From the NCBI RefSeq assembly GCF_021166475.1, contig NZ_JAJOYS010000001.1:1054001-1118000 (forward strand): a DNA stretch of 64,000 nucleotides, given 5' to 3'. Made by a program: the position numbers and the translations under genes. Each line of letters starts with the position of its first letter. Position 1 is the first letter of the stretch. Below, piece after piece: positions 9,447 to 19,392 of the stretch. The DNA is from Pelagibacterium xiamenense (GTDB lineage Bacteria; Pseudomonadota; Alphaproteobacteria; Rhizobiales; Devosiaceae). Below the pieces are notes generated by a model. It saw only the letters and a program-made list of their open reading frames with translations. It had not been told where the DNA came from and did no database searches.

Positions 9447-9526
9447 TGCGCCATAGGCGGCCAGAAACACGCGCACGCCCTCATGCGCCATAGGCGGCCA
9501 GAAACACGCGCACGCCCTCATGCGCC
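9447..9526. repeat. 37-bp perfect tandem duplication at the end of the TetR gene
   Basis: The unit beginning TGCGCCATAGGCGGCCAGAA at 9447-9483 is repeated without change at 9484-9520, and a further six bases match at 9521-9526. The period of 37 is not a multiple of three. The inner copy encodes the last residues of the TetR protein; the outer copy lies after its present stop. Confidence 0.97.
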
Positions 9527-10137
9527 TCCTTGCGCAATTCCTCGAGCCCGGGGATCGCATCGTCGCCCAGAAGCATTGCGCGGTTGAGCGGCGTCGACAT
9601 CACCAGCCAGTTGAAATGCGCCGCCGTTCTCTCCGCGTCCTCGAAGGCGAGCACGCCGCGCGCTTTGAGTGTTTCGAAAATCCGCGCCAGCGTCGCGATC
9701 GCCCGCATCGGCCCACGCTCGTAGAGCACCTTCGCCAGCTCGGGAAACCGCGGCACCTCGCCGATCACCAGCCGCCGCAATTGCATGATGCGCGGGGTCA
9801 AAACGATATAGAGCTGGCGAAAGGCATAGTCCTCAAGATAGGCCGCAACGTTCTCGCTATCGACAGCGGGCGCCTCCTCATGCACGAGGTCGCCGGCCAT
9901 ATCCGTCATCGAGGAGACGATCTCGACGAACAGCGCCTCCTTGCTCGTAAAGTGCTTGTAGACCGTCTGCTTGGACACGGCCGAGCGCGCCGCGATCTCG
10001 TCCATATTGGTCCCCAGATACCCGTTGACCAGAAAGATCTCGGTCGCGGCATCGAGGATCGCCTTGCGCTTTTTCTCCGAGCGCGACCCCCCTGGATCGT
10101 CCCGCCCGCGCCCGTCCGGCGCCGCCTTCGTCATCAA
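9481..10137 (-). CDS. TetR family transcriptional regulator (3' end altered by duplication)
   Basis: This is a dimeric one-component repressor: an N-terminal helix-turn-helix (KRKAILDAATEIF, then MDEIAARSAVSKQTVYKHF, residues about 24-70) and a variable helical ligand domain. The 218 residues are a normal length. It is divergent from a secreted alpha/beta hydrolase gene, and a 21-bp direct repeat in the shared promoter is the likely operator. The stop lies inside a 37-bp tandem duplication. Removing one copy in thought gives a frame that ends AAYGAKGEHR and whose TGA overlaps the GTG of the GFA gene by four bases, so the ancestral protein was probably a few residues longer and coupled to GFA. 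Confidence 0.9.
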   Translation of the reverse strand: MMTKAAPDGRGRDDPGGSRSEKKRKAILDAATEIFLVNGYLGTNMDEIAARSAVSKQTVYKHFTSKEALFVEIVSSMTDMAGDLVHEEAPAVDSENVAAYLEDYAFRQLYIVLTPRIMQLRRLVIGEVPRFPELAKVLYERGPMRAIATLARIFETLKARGVLAFEDAERTAAHFNWLVMSTPLNRAMLLGDDAIPGLEELRKEAHEGVRVFLAAYGA

Positions 10138-10165
10138 ACCTTCAACCGTCCAAATCAGTTTGCTG

Positions 10166-10230
10166 TTGACTCGATAGTACTGAACAGTCTAGTTCTCCGC
10201 AAGCCATGCAGTACTGGACGGTCTAGTTCT
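10166..10230. promoter_or_regulatory. Candidate TetR operator pair and promoter for the hydrolase gene
   Basis: Two 21-bp direct repeats beginning AGTACTG and ending GTCTAGTTCT occur at 10176-10196 and 10210-10230 (two mismatches, period 34). Each contains an imperfect dyad of the type ACTGNNCNGT. A TTGACT at 10166-10171 with a -10-like region near 10188-10195 would be covered by the first copy, so binding there would block the hydrolase promoter. The TetR gene starts at 10137 on the other strand. Confidence 0.6.
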
Positions 10231-10248
10231 AGTTGGAAAGGCCACGCC

Positions 10249-11184
10249 ATGACGACGTCCGCATTCCTGCTCGCCGCACTTGCAGCGGGTCTGAGCCTTG
10301 TGCCGCAAGCCGGGCCGGCCCACGCTCAGCAAACCCCAATCCAGGGAGAAACCGCCATGACCCAGTCGCCGGAAACCGGCACCCTCAAAGTGCCCGGCGC
10401 AACGCTTTACTACGAACGCTGGGGGCAGGGGCCGATGCTGCTCGTTATCCCCGGCGGCCCGCAGGATGCAGGGGTCTTCGCCGGCCTCGCCAGCGCGCTT
10501 TCGGACCGCTACACCGTCGTCGCCTACGACCCGCGCGGCAATTCGCGCTCAAGTTTCGATGGCGCCGTCCAGCCGCTCGATCTCGACACCCAGGCCGATG
10601 ACGCCGCCGCGCTCATCGACGCGCTGGGGCAGGGCAGTGCGTACGTCTTCGGCACCAGCGGCGGCGCCCAGATCGGGCTCAACCTCGCCGCCCGCTATCC
10701 CGGAAAGGTCAAGGCGCTCCTCGCGCACGAACCGCCCACGACCATGCTCCTCGACGACCCCGCCGAGGCCATCGCCTTCGATCAGAAGGTCTACGAAACC
10801 TACAAGACCGAGGGGGTGGACGCCGCCATGGCCATGTTCTTCGGCGCCGCCGACCTTTCAGCCGCCCCGCCCGAATTCGACATGCCCCCCGAGGCCGCCG
10901 AAACCTTCGCGCGCGTTGCAGGCAATTTCGAATATTGGCTCGCCCACGGCATGCTGCCCCTCTCGCTCTACCGCCCCGACGTCGAGACCCTCAAGACCTC
11001 AGAGGTGCCCGTCATCGTCGGCATCGGCGCGCAATCGGAGGGCATGCCCATCTCCGAAATGAGCCGCGCGCTCGCCAGCGCGCTCGATGTTGCTCCCGTC
11101 ACCTTCCCCGGCGATCATACAGGGTTCGAACAGGACCCGCAGACCTTCGCCCAAACGCTGCACCAGAGCTTGAGCGCCAATTAG
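10249..11184 (+). CDS. Alpha/beta hydrolase with N-terminal signal peptide
   Basis: The 311-residue alpha/beta-hydrolase has its nucleophile elbow at FGTSGGAQIG (Ser137), an oxyanion region near VIPGGPQDAG and a catalytic His in FPGDHTGFEQ. Residues 1-26 form a Sec-type signal peptide (LLAALAAGLSLV ... AHA before QQ), which predicts export. A second ATG at 10357 (MTQSPETG) has its own AGGGAG about 8 bases upstream and begins right where the hydrolase domain starts, so a cytoplasmic short form is possible. It is divergent from a TetR repressor and followed 12 bases later by a VOC protein. The substrate is unknown. Confidence 0.88.
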   Translation: MTTSAFLLAALAAGLSLVPQAGPAHAQQTPIQGETAMTQSPETGTLKVPGATLYYERWGQGPMLLVIPGGPQDAGVFAGLASALSDRYTVVAYDPRGNSRSSFDGAVQPLDLDTQADDAAALIDALGQGSAYVFGTSGGAQIGLNLAARYPGKVKALLAHEPPTTMLLDDPAEAIAFDQKVYETYKTEGVDAAMAMFFGAADLSAAPPEFDMPPEAAETFARVAGNFEYWLAHGMLPLSLYRPDVETLKTSEVPVIVGIGAQSEGMPISEMSRALASALDVAPVTFPGDHTGFEQDPQTFAQTLHQSLSAN

Positions 11185-11196
11185 GGAGCCTTGAAA

Positions 11197-11562
11197 ATGC
11201 ACATCCAATTCGCCGAACTGCCCGTATTCGACCAGGACCGCGCCAAGGCCTTCTATACCGAAAACCTCAATTGCACCGTCGCCGCCGACGCCCCCATGGG
11301 TAAGGACGGCTGGCGCTGGATCGAACTCGGCTTCCCCGGCGCCCGGACCCACCTCCACTTCATCCGCCGCGAAAACGACGCACCCTCCGACATGCCCGTC
11401 CTCGTGCTCGTCGAGCGCGACGTCGCCGCCGCAATAGAAGGCCTCCGCGCCAAGGGCGTCGAGATTATCACCGAACCCCACGAGCCCGCCTGGCAACCCG
11501 GCCGCACCGTCGCCGAATTCCGCGACAGCGAGGGCAACCGCATGGTGATCGGGACGCCGTAG
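11197..11562 (+). CDS. VOC (glyoxalase/bleomycin-resistance fold) family protein
   Basis: This single-domain VOC protein of 121 residues has the opening [20 protein letters not shown] and the closing strand [17 protein letters not shown], the usual paired beta-alpha-beta-beta-beta units. Members bind a metal and act as glyoxalases, dioxygenases or drug-binding proteins; the sequence does not show which. ATG 11197 is preferred over TTG 11191, because AGGGAG lies 9 bases before the ATG. It follows the alpha/beta hydrolase by 12 bases and should be under the same TetR control. Confidence 0.85.
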   Translation: MHIQFAELPVFDQDRAKAFYTENLNCTVAADAPMGKDGWRWIELGFPGARTHLHFIRRENDAPSDMPVLVLVERDVAAAIEGLRAKGVEIITEPHEPAWQPGRTVAEFRDSEGNRMVIGTP

Positions 11563-11662
11563 GATACCCTCGCTTCGCGCCGCCCCCACCCAATGGACTT
11601 TCGCTCCATCCCCTGCTACCGCTTCGCGCAACACGTTAGACCCGCCCAAGGCCATCGACATC

Positions 11663-13699
11663 ATGCCCGAATTGTTGCTCGAGCTCTTTTCCGAGGAAAT
11701 TCCCGCCCGCCTGCAGCGCCGCGCTGCCGAGGACTTGAAGAAAGCCGTCACCAACGCCCTCGTCGATAGCGGCCTTGTCTATGAAAGCGCCGGCGCCTTC
11801 GCCACCCCGCGCCGCCTCGCGCTGACCGTCACCGGCTTGCCTGCCGCATCCCCCGACACCCGCGAGGAGCGCAAGGGCCCCAAGGTCGGCGCTCCCGACA
11901 AGGCCGTCGAGGGCTTTTTGCGCGGCGCCGGGCTTGGTTCTATCGACGAGGCCAAGATCCAGTCCGACCCCAAAAAGGGCGATTTCTACGTCGCGGTGAT
12001 CGAGAAAAAGGGCGCCCCGGCCATCGAGATCCTCAAGGACATCCTGCCCAAAACGGTGCAGTCCTTCCCCTGGGGCAAGCCCATGCGCTGGGGTTCGGGG
12101 CGGCTCGAATGGGTGCGCCCCCTGCGCGCCGTCACCGCCACCTTCGGCCCCGAGGGCGAGGAGCCCGAAATCGTGCCGTTCGAGATCGACGGCATCGCGA
12201 CGGGCAACCAGACCTTCGGCCACCGCTTCCTCGCCCCCGACGCGATCAAGGTCCGCCGCTTCGACGACTACGTACAGGCGCTCGAAAAGGCGAAAGTCGT
12301 CCTCGATATCGACCGGCGCAAGGACATCATCCGCGCCGACGCCCGCCAGCTCGCCTTCGCCCAGGGGCTCGAGCTCATCGAGGACGAGGGGCTTCTCGAA
12401 GAAGTCGCCGGCCTCGTCGAGTGGCCCGTCGTCATGATGGGGAGCTTCGACGAAGCCTTCCTCTCGGTCCCCGAGGAAGCCATCATCGCCACCATCCGCG
12501 CCAACCAGAAATGCTTCTGCCTGCGCGACGCGGCCACCGGCAAACTCGCCAACCGGTTCATCCTCACCTCCAACCTCGTCGCCGAGGACGACGGCAAGAC
12601 CATCGTTTCGGGCAATGAGCGCGTCATCCGCGCGCGGCTCTCGGACGCCAAGTTCTTCTACGACACCGACCTGGCAACGCCGCTCGCGGACAATCTTCCG
12701 AAGCTTGAAAACGTCGTCTTCCACGCCAAGCTCGGCACGCAGGCCGAGCGTGTCGCCCGCATCGAAAAACTCGCCGCCGAAATCGCACCGCTGGTCGGCG
12801 CCGACGTCACCGACGCCCGGCGTGCCGCGCAGCTCTCCAAGGCCGACCTCCCCACAGGCATGGTCGGCGAATTTCCCGAGCTGCAGGGCCTGATGGGCCG
12901 CTATTACGCCCTCGCGCAAGGCGAAAAGCCTCAGGTCGCCGCCGCCATCGAGGACCACTACAAGCCGCTCGGCCCCTCCGACCGCGTCCCCACCGATCCC
13001 GTCGCCATCGCCGTCGCACTCGCCGACAAGCTCGACATCCTCACCGGCTTCTGGGCCATCGACGAAAAGCCGACAGGCAGCAAGGACCCCTACGCCCTGC
13101 GCCGCGCCGCGCTGGGTGTGATCCGTATTATTACGGAGAACGACCTGCGCCTCGCCCTCAACGCCTTCGTGAAGAACGGCGACCTCCTCGCCTTCTTCCA
13201 CGACCGCCTCAAGGTCTCCCTCCGCGACGCCGGCGCCCGTCACGACCTCGTCGACGCCGTCATTTCCGGGGACAGCGACGACATCCTCCAGATCGTCTCC
13301 CGCGTCACCGCGCTCGGCACGCTGCTTGAAACTGACGACGGCAAGGCGCTCCTTGCGGGCTATAAGCGCGCCGTTAATATCGTCGTCGCCGAGGAGAAGA
13401 AGGACAACACGGCCTATACCGGCGGCGTCGACGCCAAGGCCCTCACCGCCCCCGAGGAAACCGAACTGGCAACCGCCATCGACCTTGCCCGCACCGCCGT
13501 CGACGCCAAGCTCGCCGCCGACGACTACGCAGGCGCCGTCAGCGCGCTCGCGGCGCTCCGCGCGCCGGTCGATGCCTTCTTCGAGGCCGTGCTCGTCAAC
13601 GACACCGATCCCGCCATTCGCGCCAACCGCCTCAACCTCCTCGCCAGACTCCGCGACACGATGCACCTTGTCGCCGATTTCGGTAAGGTCGCCGGATAA
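11663..13699 (+). CDS. glyS: Glycyl-tRNA synthetase beta subunit
   Basis: This is the tRNA-binding beta subunit of glycyl-tRNA synthetase, partner of GlyQ. The 678 residues open with the typical [18 protein letters not shown], contain the [19 protein letters not shown] block and an HD-like region ([20 protein letters not shown]), and end with the DALR-type anticodon-binding helical domain ([20 protein letters not shown]). The length is slightly below the usual 690-700. The gene is alone on this strand after the VOC gene, with a 100-base gap that should carry its promoter, while glyQ is at 4680-5603 on the other strand. Confidence 0.97.
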   Translation: MPELLLELFSEEIPARLQRRAAEDLKKAVTNALVDSGLVYESAGAFATPRRLALTVTGLPAASPDTREERKGPKVGAPDKAVEGFLRGAGLGSIDEAKIQSDPKKGDFYVAVIEKKGAPAIEILKDILPKTVQSFPWGKPMRWGSGRLEWVRPLRAVTATFGPEGEEPEIVPFEIDGIATGNQTFGHRFLAPDAIKVRRFDDYVQALEKAKVVLDIDRRKDIIRADARQLAFAQGLELIEDEGLLEEVAGLVEWPVVMMGSFDEAFLSVPEEAIIATIRANQKCFCLRDAATGKLANRFILTSNLVAEDDGKTIVSGNERVIRARLSDAKFFYDTDLATPLADNLPKLENVVFHAKLGTQAERVARIEKLAAEIAPLVGADVTDARRAAQLSKADLPTGMVGEFPELQGLMGRYYALAQGEKPQVAAAIEDHYKPLGPSDRVPTDPVAIAVALADKLDILTGFWAIDEKPTGSKDPYALRRAALGVIRIITENDLRLALNAFVKNGDLLAFFHDRLKVSLRDAGARHDLVDAVISGDSDDILQIVSRVTALGTLLETDDGKALLAGYKRAVNIVVAEEKKDNTAYTGGVDAKALTAPEETELATAIDLARTAVDAKLAADDYAGAVSALAALRAPVDAFFEAVLVNDTDPAIRANRLNLLARLRDTMHLVADFGKVAG

Positions 13700-13725
13700 G
13701 CGAAAAACAAAGACGGAGCCACCCC

Positions 13726-14706
13726 ATGAGCGTCGGCCTTATCGCCCTCCTCGACGACGTCGCCGCCATCGCCAAGGTCGCCGCTGCCTCGCTCGACGAT
13801 ATCGCCGGGCAGGCGATGAAAGCCGGGGCCAAGGCTGCCGGTGCGGTAATCGACGACGCGGCAGTCACGCCGCGCTACATTCATGGCTTTTCGCCCGAAC
13901 GCGAATTGCCCATCGTGCGCAAGATCGCGATCGGATCCATCAAGAACAAGCTGATCTTCCTGCTCCCCGCGGCGCTGCTTTTGAGCCTGTTTCTGCCCTG
14001 GCTGATCAATCCGCTGCTGATGATCGGCGGCGCCTATCTTTGCTATGAGGGCGCGGAAAAAATATTCGCGATGCTCTTCCCCCACCAGGCGCATCATCAT
14101 GAAGCCAAGGTGGAACCGTCCCCCGCCAATGCGGACAAGCTCGAGGCCGAGCGCGTCGCCGGCGCCATCAAGACCGACTTCATCCTCTCCGCCGAAATCA
14201 TGACAATCGCCCTTGCCGCGATCCCTTCGGGCAATATCGCCTATCAGGCCGCTGTTCTCGCCCTCGTCGCCTTCGGCATCACCGGTATCGTCTATGGCGG
14301 CGTGGCGCTCATCGTAAAGGCCGACGATTTCGGCCTCTACCTCGCCAAAAACGGCCGCACCGGCTGGGGCAGGGCGCTCGGCCGCGGCATCGTCAAGGCC
14401 ATGCCGGGTTTCATGAAAACCCTCGCGCTCGTGGGCACCGCGGCAATGGTCTGGGTCGGCGGCGGCATCATCGTTCATGGACTGGCCGGCTTCGGCCTCG
14501 ACGCCCCCGAACACTGGATCGAAGACGCCGCCCACGCGGTCGAAGCCATCGTTCCTGCCATCGGCGGCGTCATCGGCTGGCTCACCACGGCCACCCTGGC
14601 CGGCATTCTCGGGCTCATTGTGGGCTTCGTATTGATACCGGTCGCCGAATACGCAATCGCGCCTGTGCTCGGGATATTCCGCAAGGAAAAGCCCGCGGCG
14701 CACTAA
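13726..14706 (+). CDS. DUF808 family inner-membrane protein
   Basis: The 326-residue protein matches the DUF808 (YedI-like) family of unknown function. It opens with [20 protein letters not shown], has the [20 protein letters not shown] membrane helix, and several later hydrophobic segments (about residues 165-205, 215-245, 290-315). The central region [12 protein letters not shown] is a family hallmark. It follows glyS by 26 bases with its own GGAG site, so co-transcription is likely. It converges on rnhA, and their stop codons overlap at 14703-14706. Confidence 0.88.
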   Translation: MSVGLIALLDDVAAIAKVAAASLDDIAGQAMKAGAKAAGAVIDDAAVTPRYIHGFSPERELPIVRKIAIGSIKNKLIFLLPAALLLSLFLPWLINPLLMIGGAYLCYEGAEKIFAMLFPHQAHHHEAKVEPSPANADKLEAERVAGAIKTDFILSAEIMTIALAAIPSGNIAYQAAVLALVAFGITGIVYGGVALIVKADDFGLYLAKNGRTGWGRALGRGIVKAMPGFMKTLALVGTAAMVWVGGGIIVHGLAGFGLDAPEHWIEDAAHAVEAIVPAIGGVIGWLTTATLAGILGLIVGFVLIPVAEYAIAPVLGIFRKEKPAAH

Positions 14707-15158
14707 CCCGCCCGCGCGCCCTTTTTGAACGGCGCCATCCCCTCATTGGCGAGTTGATCGGCGCGCTCGTTGAGGTCGTGCCCGGCATGTCCGCGCACCC
14801 AGTGCCAGTTGACCGTGTGCCGCGATACCGCTGCATCGAGCGCCTGCCAGAGTTCGACATTCTTCACCGGCTTTTTCGCCGCTGTCTTCCAGCCGTTCTT
14901 TTTCCAAGAGAACAACCAGCCATTGATGCCGTTCTTGACGTATTGGCTGTCGGTATAAATTTCGACCGTGCACGGTCGTTTCAGGGCGTTGAGCGCCTCG
15001 ATGGCCGCGGTCAGTTCCATCTGGTTGTTGGTCGTCAGCGGCGCGCCGCCCTTGAGCTCTTTTGTGGTCCCGCCATATTGCAGGATCGCCCCCCAGCCTC
15101 CCGGGCCGGGATTGCCCGAGCATGCTCCATCGGTATGGATCACCACGCTCTGGCTCAT
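14703..15158 (-). CDS. rnhA: Ribonuclease HI
   Basis: This enzyme cleaves the RNA strand of RNA-DNA hybrids during replication and R-loop removal. The 151-residue protein has all four acidic catalytic residues: D10 in [17 protein letters not shown]48 in [12 protein letters not shown]70 in YTDSQYV and D134 in [11 protein letters not shown]. The ATG at 15158 overlaps the stop of the preceding GNAT gene by four bases (ATGA), making it the third gene of an ispH - GNAT - rnhA operon. The longer frame to 15368 lies within the GNAT gene. Confidence 0.96.
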   Translation of the reverse strand: MSQSVVIHTDGACSGNPGPGGWGAILQYGGTTKELKGGAPLTTNNQMELTAAIEALNALKRPCTVEIYTDSQYVKNGINGWLFSWKKNGWKTAAKKPVKNVELWQALDAAVSRHTVNWHWVRGHAGHDLNERADQLANEGMAPFKKGARAG

Positions 15159-15670
15159 CCTTCGGGCCGCTCCATTTTGAGAAACTGCGTCTTGAGCCCG
15201 CCCTCGGCGTCCGCGACATGCGTCGGTGTCATCCCGATCTTCTTGAGGACGTGGATCGAGGCGGTATTGCGCGTATCCGCGAGCCCGATAAAGCGCGGTT
15301 CGTCCGTGCTTGCGAAATACCAGTCGCGCAATCCCGCGGCCGCCTCGGTCGCGTAGCCTTGTCCCCAATGCTCGCGAAAAAACGTATAGCCAAGCTCGGG
15401 CTCGCCCGCGTAAATCCCGAACCCGGCCCGCCCGATGAACCGCGCGTCGGATTTCCGCCGCACGCGCAGTTTCCCAAGCCGCCGGGTCTCATAAAGCCCG
15501 ATCCAGCTTTCAAGCGCCGCGCGCGCCATGTCGCGGGTCCACACGGTTCCCGAGATCGTCAGATATTGCGTGACCACAGGGTCGCCGTGCAGCGCCACAA
15601 GATCGTCGAGCTGATCGATTGTCCAGCTTTCGAGGACCAGCCGCTCGGTTTCGAGAACCGTCTCGCTCAC
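15155..15670 (-). CDS. GNAT family N-acetyltransferase (RimJ/RimL type)
   Basis: The 171-residue acetyltransferase starts [20 protein letters not shown], as in the RimJ/RimL-like group that modifies N-terminal or side-chain amines using acetyl-CoA. The acetyl-CoA-binding region is [20 protein letters not shown], followed by the [13 protein letters not shown] block typical of this subfamily. The start is a GTG at 15670 overlapping the ispH stop (GTGA), and its stop overlaps the rnhA start (ATGA). It therefore sits coupled between ispH and rnhA. The substrate is unknown. Confidence 0.87.
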   Translation of the reverse strand: MSETVLETERLVLESWTIDQLDDLVALHGDPVVTQYLTISGTVWTRDMARAALESWIGLYETRRLGKLRVRRKSDARFIGRAGFGIYAGEPELGYTFFREHWGQGYATEAAAGLRDWYFASTDEPRFIGLADTRNTASIHVLKKIGMTPTHVADAEGGLKTQFLKMERPEG

Positions 15671-16647
15671 GCCACGTGCCCGGACGCCGCTTCGAGTTCG
15701 CGCAGGACGCGCGGGATGTTGAAGGCGATATTCTCGTCCGCCGTTGAAACCATCTCGACCTGAACCGCGAACCGCTCCGCAAACGCGTCGATCACCTCTT
15801 CGACCAGCGCCTCGGGCGCCGACGCCCCGGCGGTGATCCCGATCGAGGTGACGCCTTCGAGTTGGTCCCAGTCGATATCGCTTGCCCGCTGCACCAGCAC
15901 CGAAACCCGGCACCCGGCGCGCTCGCCCACTTCCACAAGCCGCATCGAGTTCGACGAATTGGGCGCCCCCACGACGATCATCGCATCGACCTTCGGCGCC
16001 ACGGCCTTCACGGCCTCCTGCCGGTTGGTGGTCGCATAGCAGATGTCTTCCTTGTGCGGCACGGCAATCTCGGGGAACCGGCTCTTGAGCACCATCACGA
16101 TGGCAGATGTGTCGTCCACCGAAAGCGTCGTCTGCGTCACGAGCGCCAGATTGGCCGGATCGCGCGGCGCGAAGGTCTCCGCGTCCGCAACGGTTTCGAC
16201 GAGCGTGATTTTGCCCGGCGGCAGCTGCCCCATCGTGCCGATGACTTCGGGATGCCCCTTGTGTCCGATAAGGACGATATCGCGTCCTTCCTCGGCATGC
16301 CGTTGGGCCTCCACATGCACCTTGGTGACCAGCGGACAGGTCGCATCGAGATAGAACATGTTCCGGTGCCGCGCTTCCTCCGGCACCGATTTGGCAACCC
16401 CGTGCGCGGAGAATATCACCGGCGCCTCGGTTCCGGCGGGGATTTCCGAAAGCTCCTCGACAAATACCGCGCCCTTGGCCCGCAGCCCGTCGACGACGTA
16501 TTTGTTGTGCACGATCTCGTGCCGCACATAAACGGGCGCGCCGTACTTCTTGAGCGCCAGATCGACGATCTGGATGGCGCGGTCGACGCCCGCGCAGAAC
16601 CCGCGCGGGGCGCACAAATAGATATCGAGAAGGGGTTTGGCGCTCAT
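15667..16647 (-). CDS. ispH: 4-hydroxy-3-methylbut-2-enyl diphosphate reductase
   Basis: This is the last enzyme of the MEP pathway, a 4Fe-4S (3Fe-4S in some forms) protein producing IPP and DMAPP. In 326 residues the three cluster cysteines are seen in [13 protein letters not shown] (C18), [12 protein letters not shown] and [11 protein letters not shown]. The HGV and [14 protein letters not shown] blocks are also present. The start at 16647 is set by the conserved [18 protein letters not shown]; upstream codons to 16761 are in the divergent promoter. It leads an operon with a GNAT gene and rnhA in which each junction overlaps by four bases. Confidence 0.96.
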   Translation of the reverse strand: MSAKPLLDIYLCAPRGFCAGVDRAIQIVDLALKKYGAPVYVRHEIVHNKYVVDGLRAKGAVFVEELSEIPAGTEAPVIFSAHGVAKSVPEEARHRNMFYLDATCPLVTKVHVEAQRHAEEGRDIVLIGHKGHPEVIGTMGQLPPGKITLVETVADAETFAPRDPANLALVTQTTLSVDDTSAIVMVLKSRFPEIAVPHKEDICYATTNRQEAVKAVAPKVDAMIVVGAPNSSNSMRLVEVGERAGCRVSVLVQRASDIDWDQLEGVTSIGITAGASAPEALVEEVIDAFAERFAVQVEMVSTADENIAFNIPRVLRELEAASGHVA

Positions 16648-16773
16648 AGCCCTGACATGCGGTTTCCCCCCGCCCAAGTCAAGCCACGATATTCGGTCAA
16701 TTGACCGCAGCGTGGGCTGTTGCCCAATGCCCCGGTCATGGGCAATATGGCCGGGAATCAAAGGGATTTTCCG

Positions 16774-19056
16774 GTGGCACCTTCCCAGCAGATGTTTGCG
16801 CTCGCGCCGGCCATGGGCCTGCCGTCGCTCGCCAAGAGCCAGATACGGCTTCTGGTGGGCAAGGCGTTGTGGGTCTATTCCATGGCCGAGGCGGGGCTGC
16901 CGGTCGTCCCCACCATCGCAATCACCCGTGCATCCTGGGATGCGCTGCAGGCCGAGCGCACAACCCGCAGCGACAGCCTGCGCAAGGTCTGGGTCGCGAC
17001 GCTCTTCAAGCTCGTCAAGCCCGGCAGCCAGCCGCCCGACCTCGTGGTCAGGACCTCAGCGCCAAAGCATCTGCCTGGTTTGAAGCCCGCCAAGATCGGT
17101 ATTCCCGCGCCACAAAGCGAGGAGGACGCCGTCGATACCGAGCGCCCCCTCGGCAAGGCCATCGCCGCGGCCTTCGCCTCATACGGTGCTCCCGAAGGCT
17201 GGGCCGGCGAAGCCGAACTTGAAGCGCGCGAAAACCAGATCGTGGTTGTCCAGGCCAAAGCTTCAGGCCGGCTCGAGCAATTCCTCACGCGCGACACCTC
17301 GACCGGCGCCTTCGGTCCCGTCGCTCTCCCCGGCGACCGCCTGCCCAAACTGCCGCAAAGCGCCCTCGACCTTGCCAAGGCGCTCGACGCGGCCTCGGGC
17401 CAGCATATGGCCTGCGTCGTCGCGATCGCTGGCGAGGAAGCGCAATTTCTCTCCGCCCGCGCGGTGGAAGTGAGCGCCGGCGCGCAACTCGAAGCCGCCG
17501 TCGACAGGGTCGACCGCAAGGTCTGGACCCCCGCCGAAGCCGTCCGCCGCTTCAACCCTTCGCAACTGCCGCAATTGCTGCACCCCAGGCTTGCCGACGG
17601 CGCGGGCACCGAGCCGCTCGCCAGCGGTCTCGGCGTTTCCCCGGGCGCAGCCAGCGGCGAGATCGTCTTTTCCCCCGAAGACGCCGCCCGCGTCCGCGCC
17701 CGGGGGCGCCACTGCATCCTCGTTGTCATGGAAACCGGCCCCGGCGATATCGAGGGCATGAAGGCGGCAACCGGTGTCCTGACCGCCCGCGGCGGCATGA
17801 CGAGCCACGCCGCGGTGGTCGCGCGCATCACCGGCAAGCCCTGCGTCGCCGGCGTCAAGGCACTGCAGATCGACGCTTCGAGCGGCACCTGCCGGATCGG
17901 CGAGCGCAGCTTTGCCGCCGGCGACAAGATCACTATCGATGGCACCGAGGGCCAGGTCTTCGCCGGCGCGCTGCCGCTCTCGCGTCCACACATCGGCGGC
18001 GCGCTCTCGCGACTGCTCGATTGGGCCGACGACAGCCGCACCATTGCCGTGCGCACCAACGCCGAAACCATCGAGGCCACGCGCACTGCGCTGAGCTTCG
18101 GCGCCGAAGGCATCGGGTTGGCGCGCTCCGAGCACATGTTCTTTTCCTCCGACCGCATGCTCGCGCTCAGGCGTCTTATTCTCTCGGAAAGCGAGGACGA
18201 CCGCGCCACCGCGCTCGAAGGGCTCGTCGACTACCAGGCCGCCGACTACGCAGCGCTTTTTGCCACCATGCAGAACAAGCCGGTCAACGTCCGCCTGTTC
18301 GACCCGCCTTTGCACGAATTCCTGCCCCGCGCCGAAGACGATATCGAGGAAACCGCGTCCGCCCTCGGGCTCTCGGTCAAGGCGCTCCACGCCCGGCTCG
18401 AACGTCTCGTCGAGGTCAATCCCATGCTCGGGCATCGCGGCTGCCGGCTCATCATCACCTATCCCGAAATCCTCTCGATGCAGATCCGCGCCCTCGTCGC
18501 CGGCGTCGAGGCGGCCATGGACAACCAGGACCAGCCGGTCAATCTCGAGATCATGGTGCCCTTCGTTACCTCCGCGCGCGAGGTCGCCTGGGTCAAATCC
18601 CGCGTGCGCGACCTCGTCGGCAACGCCGAGGTCTTCCGCGAGGGCGCCAGCCTCGCCTTCGGCACCATGATCGAGCTCCCCCGCGCCTGCCTGCGCGCCG
18701 GCGATATCGCGCGGGAAGTCGATTTCATCTCCTTCGGAACCAACGATCTGACCCAGACCACCTACGGCATCTCCCGCGACGACGCCCCCGCTTTCCTCGC
18801 CACCTATCACCGCCGCGCGCTTTACGACGTCGATCCCTTCGTCACCATCGACCAGCGCGGCGTGGGCGAGCTGATCCGCATTGCCATCGAACGGGGCAGG
18901 GCGGTCAATCCGCATCTCAAGGTCGGCATCTGCGGCGAACACGCGGGCGAACCGCGCTCCCTGCAATTCTTCTCCAGCCTCGATATCGACTACGTAAGCT
19001 GCTCCCCCTACCGCGTCCCGGTCGCGCGCATGGTGCTGGCGCAGGAGGATGTGTAG
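16774..19056 (+). CDS. PPDK-like PEP-utilising protein with degenerate ATP-grasp half
   Basis: The C-terminal two thirds match pyruvate phosphate dikinase. The phosphohistidine swivel is [18 protein letters not shown] (His345). The blocks [15 protein letters not shown] and [17 protein letters not shown] are present, and the PEP/pyruvate active site is [10 protein letters not shown] (Cys720). The N-terminal 270 residues align only loosely with the nucleotide-binding domain ([33 protein letters not shown]). They lack the usual glycine-rich and QTR-type signatures, and the 760-residue total is over 100 short of a normal PPDK. It may be a regulatory or redirected PEP enzyme. GTG 16774 is preferred (AAAGGGA upstream); TTG 16720 or ATG 16738 are alternatives in the same frame. 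Confidence 0.8.
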   Translation: MAPSQQMFALAPAMGLPSLAKSQIRLLVGKALWVYSMAEAGLPVVPTIAITRASWDALQAERTTRSDSLRKVWVATLFKLVKPGSQPPDLVVRTSAPKHLPGLKPAKIGIPAPQSEEDAVDTERPLGKAIAAAFASYGAPEGWAGEAELEARENQIVVVQAKASGRLEQFLTRDTSTGAFGPVALPGDRLPKLPQSALDLAKALDAASGQHMACVVAIAGEEAQFLSARAVEVSAGAQLEAAVDRVDRKVWTPAEAVRRFNPSQLPQLLHPRLADGAGTEPLASGLGVSPGAASGEIVFSPEDAARVRARGRHCILVVMETGPGDIEGMKAATGVLTARGGMTSHAAVVARITGKPCVAGVKALQIDASSGTCRIGERSFAAGDKITIDGTEGQVFAGALPLSRPHIGGALSRLLDWADDSRTIAVRTNAETIEATRTALSFGAEGIGLARSEHMFFSSDRMLALRRLILSESEDDRATALEGLVDYQAADYAALFATMQNKPVNVRLFDPPLHEFLPRAEDDIEETASALGLSVKALHARLERLVEVNPMLGHRGCRLIITYPEILSMQIRALVAGVEAAMDNQDQPVNLEIMVPFVTSAREVAWVKSRVRDLVGNAEVFREGASLAFGTMIELPRACLRAGDIAREVDFISFGTNDLTQTTYGISRDDAPAFLATYHRRALYDVDPFVTIDQRGVGELIRIAIERGRAVNPHLKVGICGEHAGEPRSLQFFSSLDIDYVSCSPYRVPVARMVLAQEDV

Positions 19057-19392
19057 CCCGCGCCGCCGCACTCAAATTTGGTCAGCCTTGCTGTCACATC
19101 TGTGCCGGAAAATTTCCTCGCCCGCGCCCGATTGTCTCCCTGCCCGCGCCCGAATGCCCCTGTTTACACCTTTCTAACCTTAATAATCGATCATCCCGAT
19201 TGTCGGCATTTGATCGGGTTTGTGTTGCTTTTGGGCATCACGGGGCTTGCGGTCACGATTTGAGCCGCTGCGGAGGGCTTTGAAAGCCGCCTGCCGGGCT
19301 CGCGTACTGCCGAAGAGTTGCGTGGCGTTCGGTGCGCCTGACCGGCCCTTGGGGGCGCTGTCGCACCGATATAAAGTAGTTGGCGTGAAAGT
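19057..19392. other. Intergenic stretch, no supported gene
   Basis: In these 336 bases between the PPDK-like gene and the cell-wall hydrolase I see no convincing gene. A weak dyad CCCGAT (19195-19200) / ATCGGG (19213-19218) is followed by a T-rich run and could be a terminator. A TATAAA at 19370-19375 lies 15-16 bases after a TTGGGG-like element and may be the -10 of the downstream gene. Confidence 0.5.

Noticed and set aside
11636-13666. A 676-codon minus-strand frame opposite glyS
   Set aside because: It mirrors the whole of glyS, has Gly/Val/Asp-rich shadow composition and no family signature.
17263-19071. A 602-codon minus-strand frame opposite the PPDK-like gene
   Set aside because: Antisense shadow of a gene with conserved active-site blocks.
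19078-19263. A 61-residue frame ending in a hydrophobic stretch
   Set aside because: It has no ribosome site and no ATG (TTG start), and the hydrophobic end is an effect of local AT-richness.
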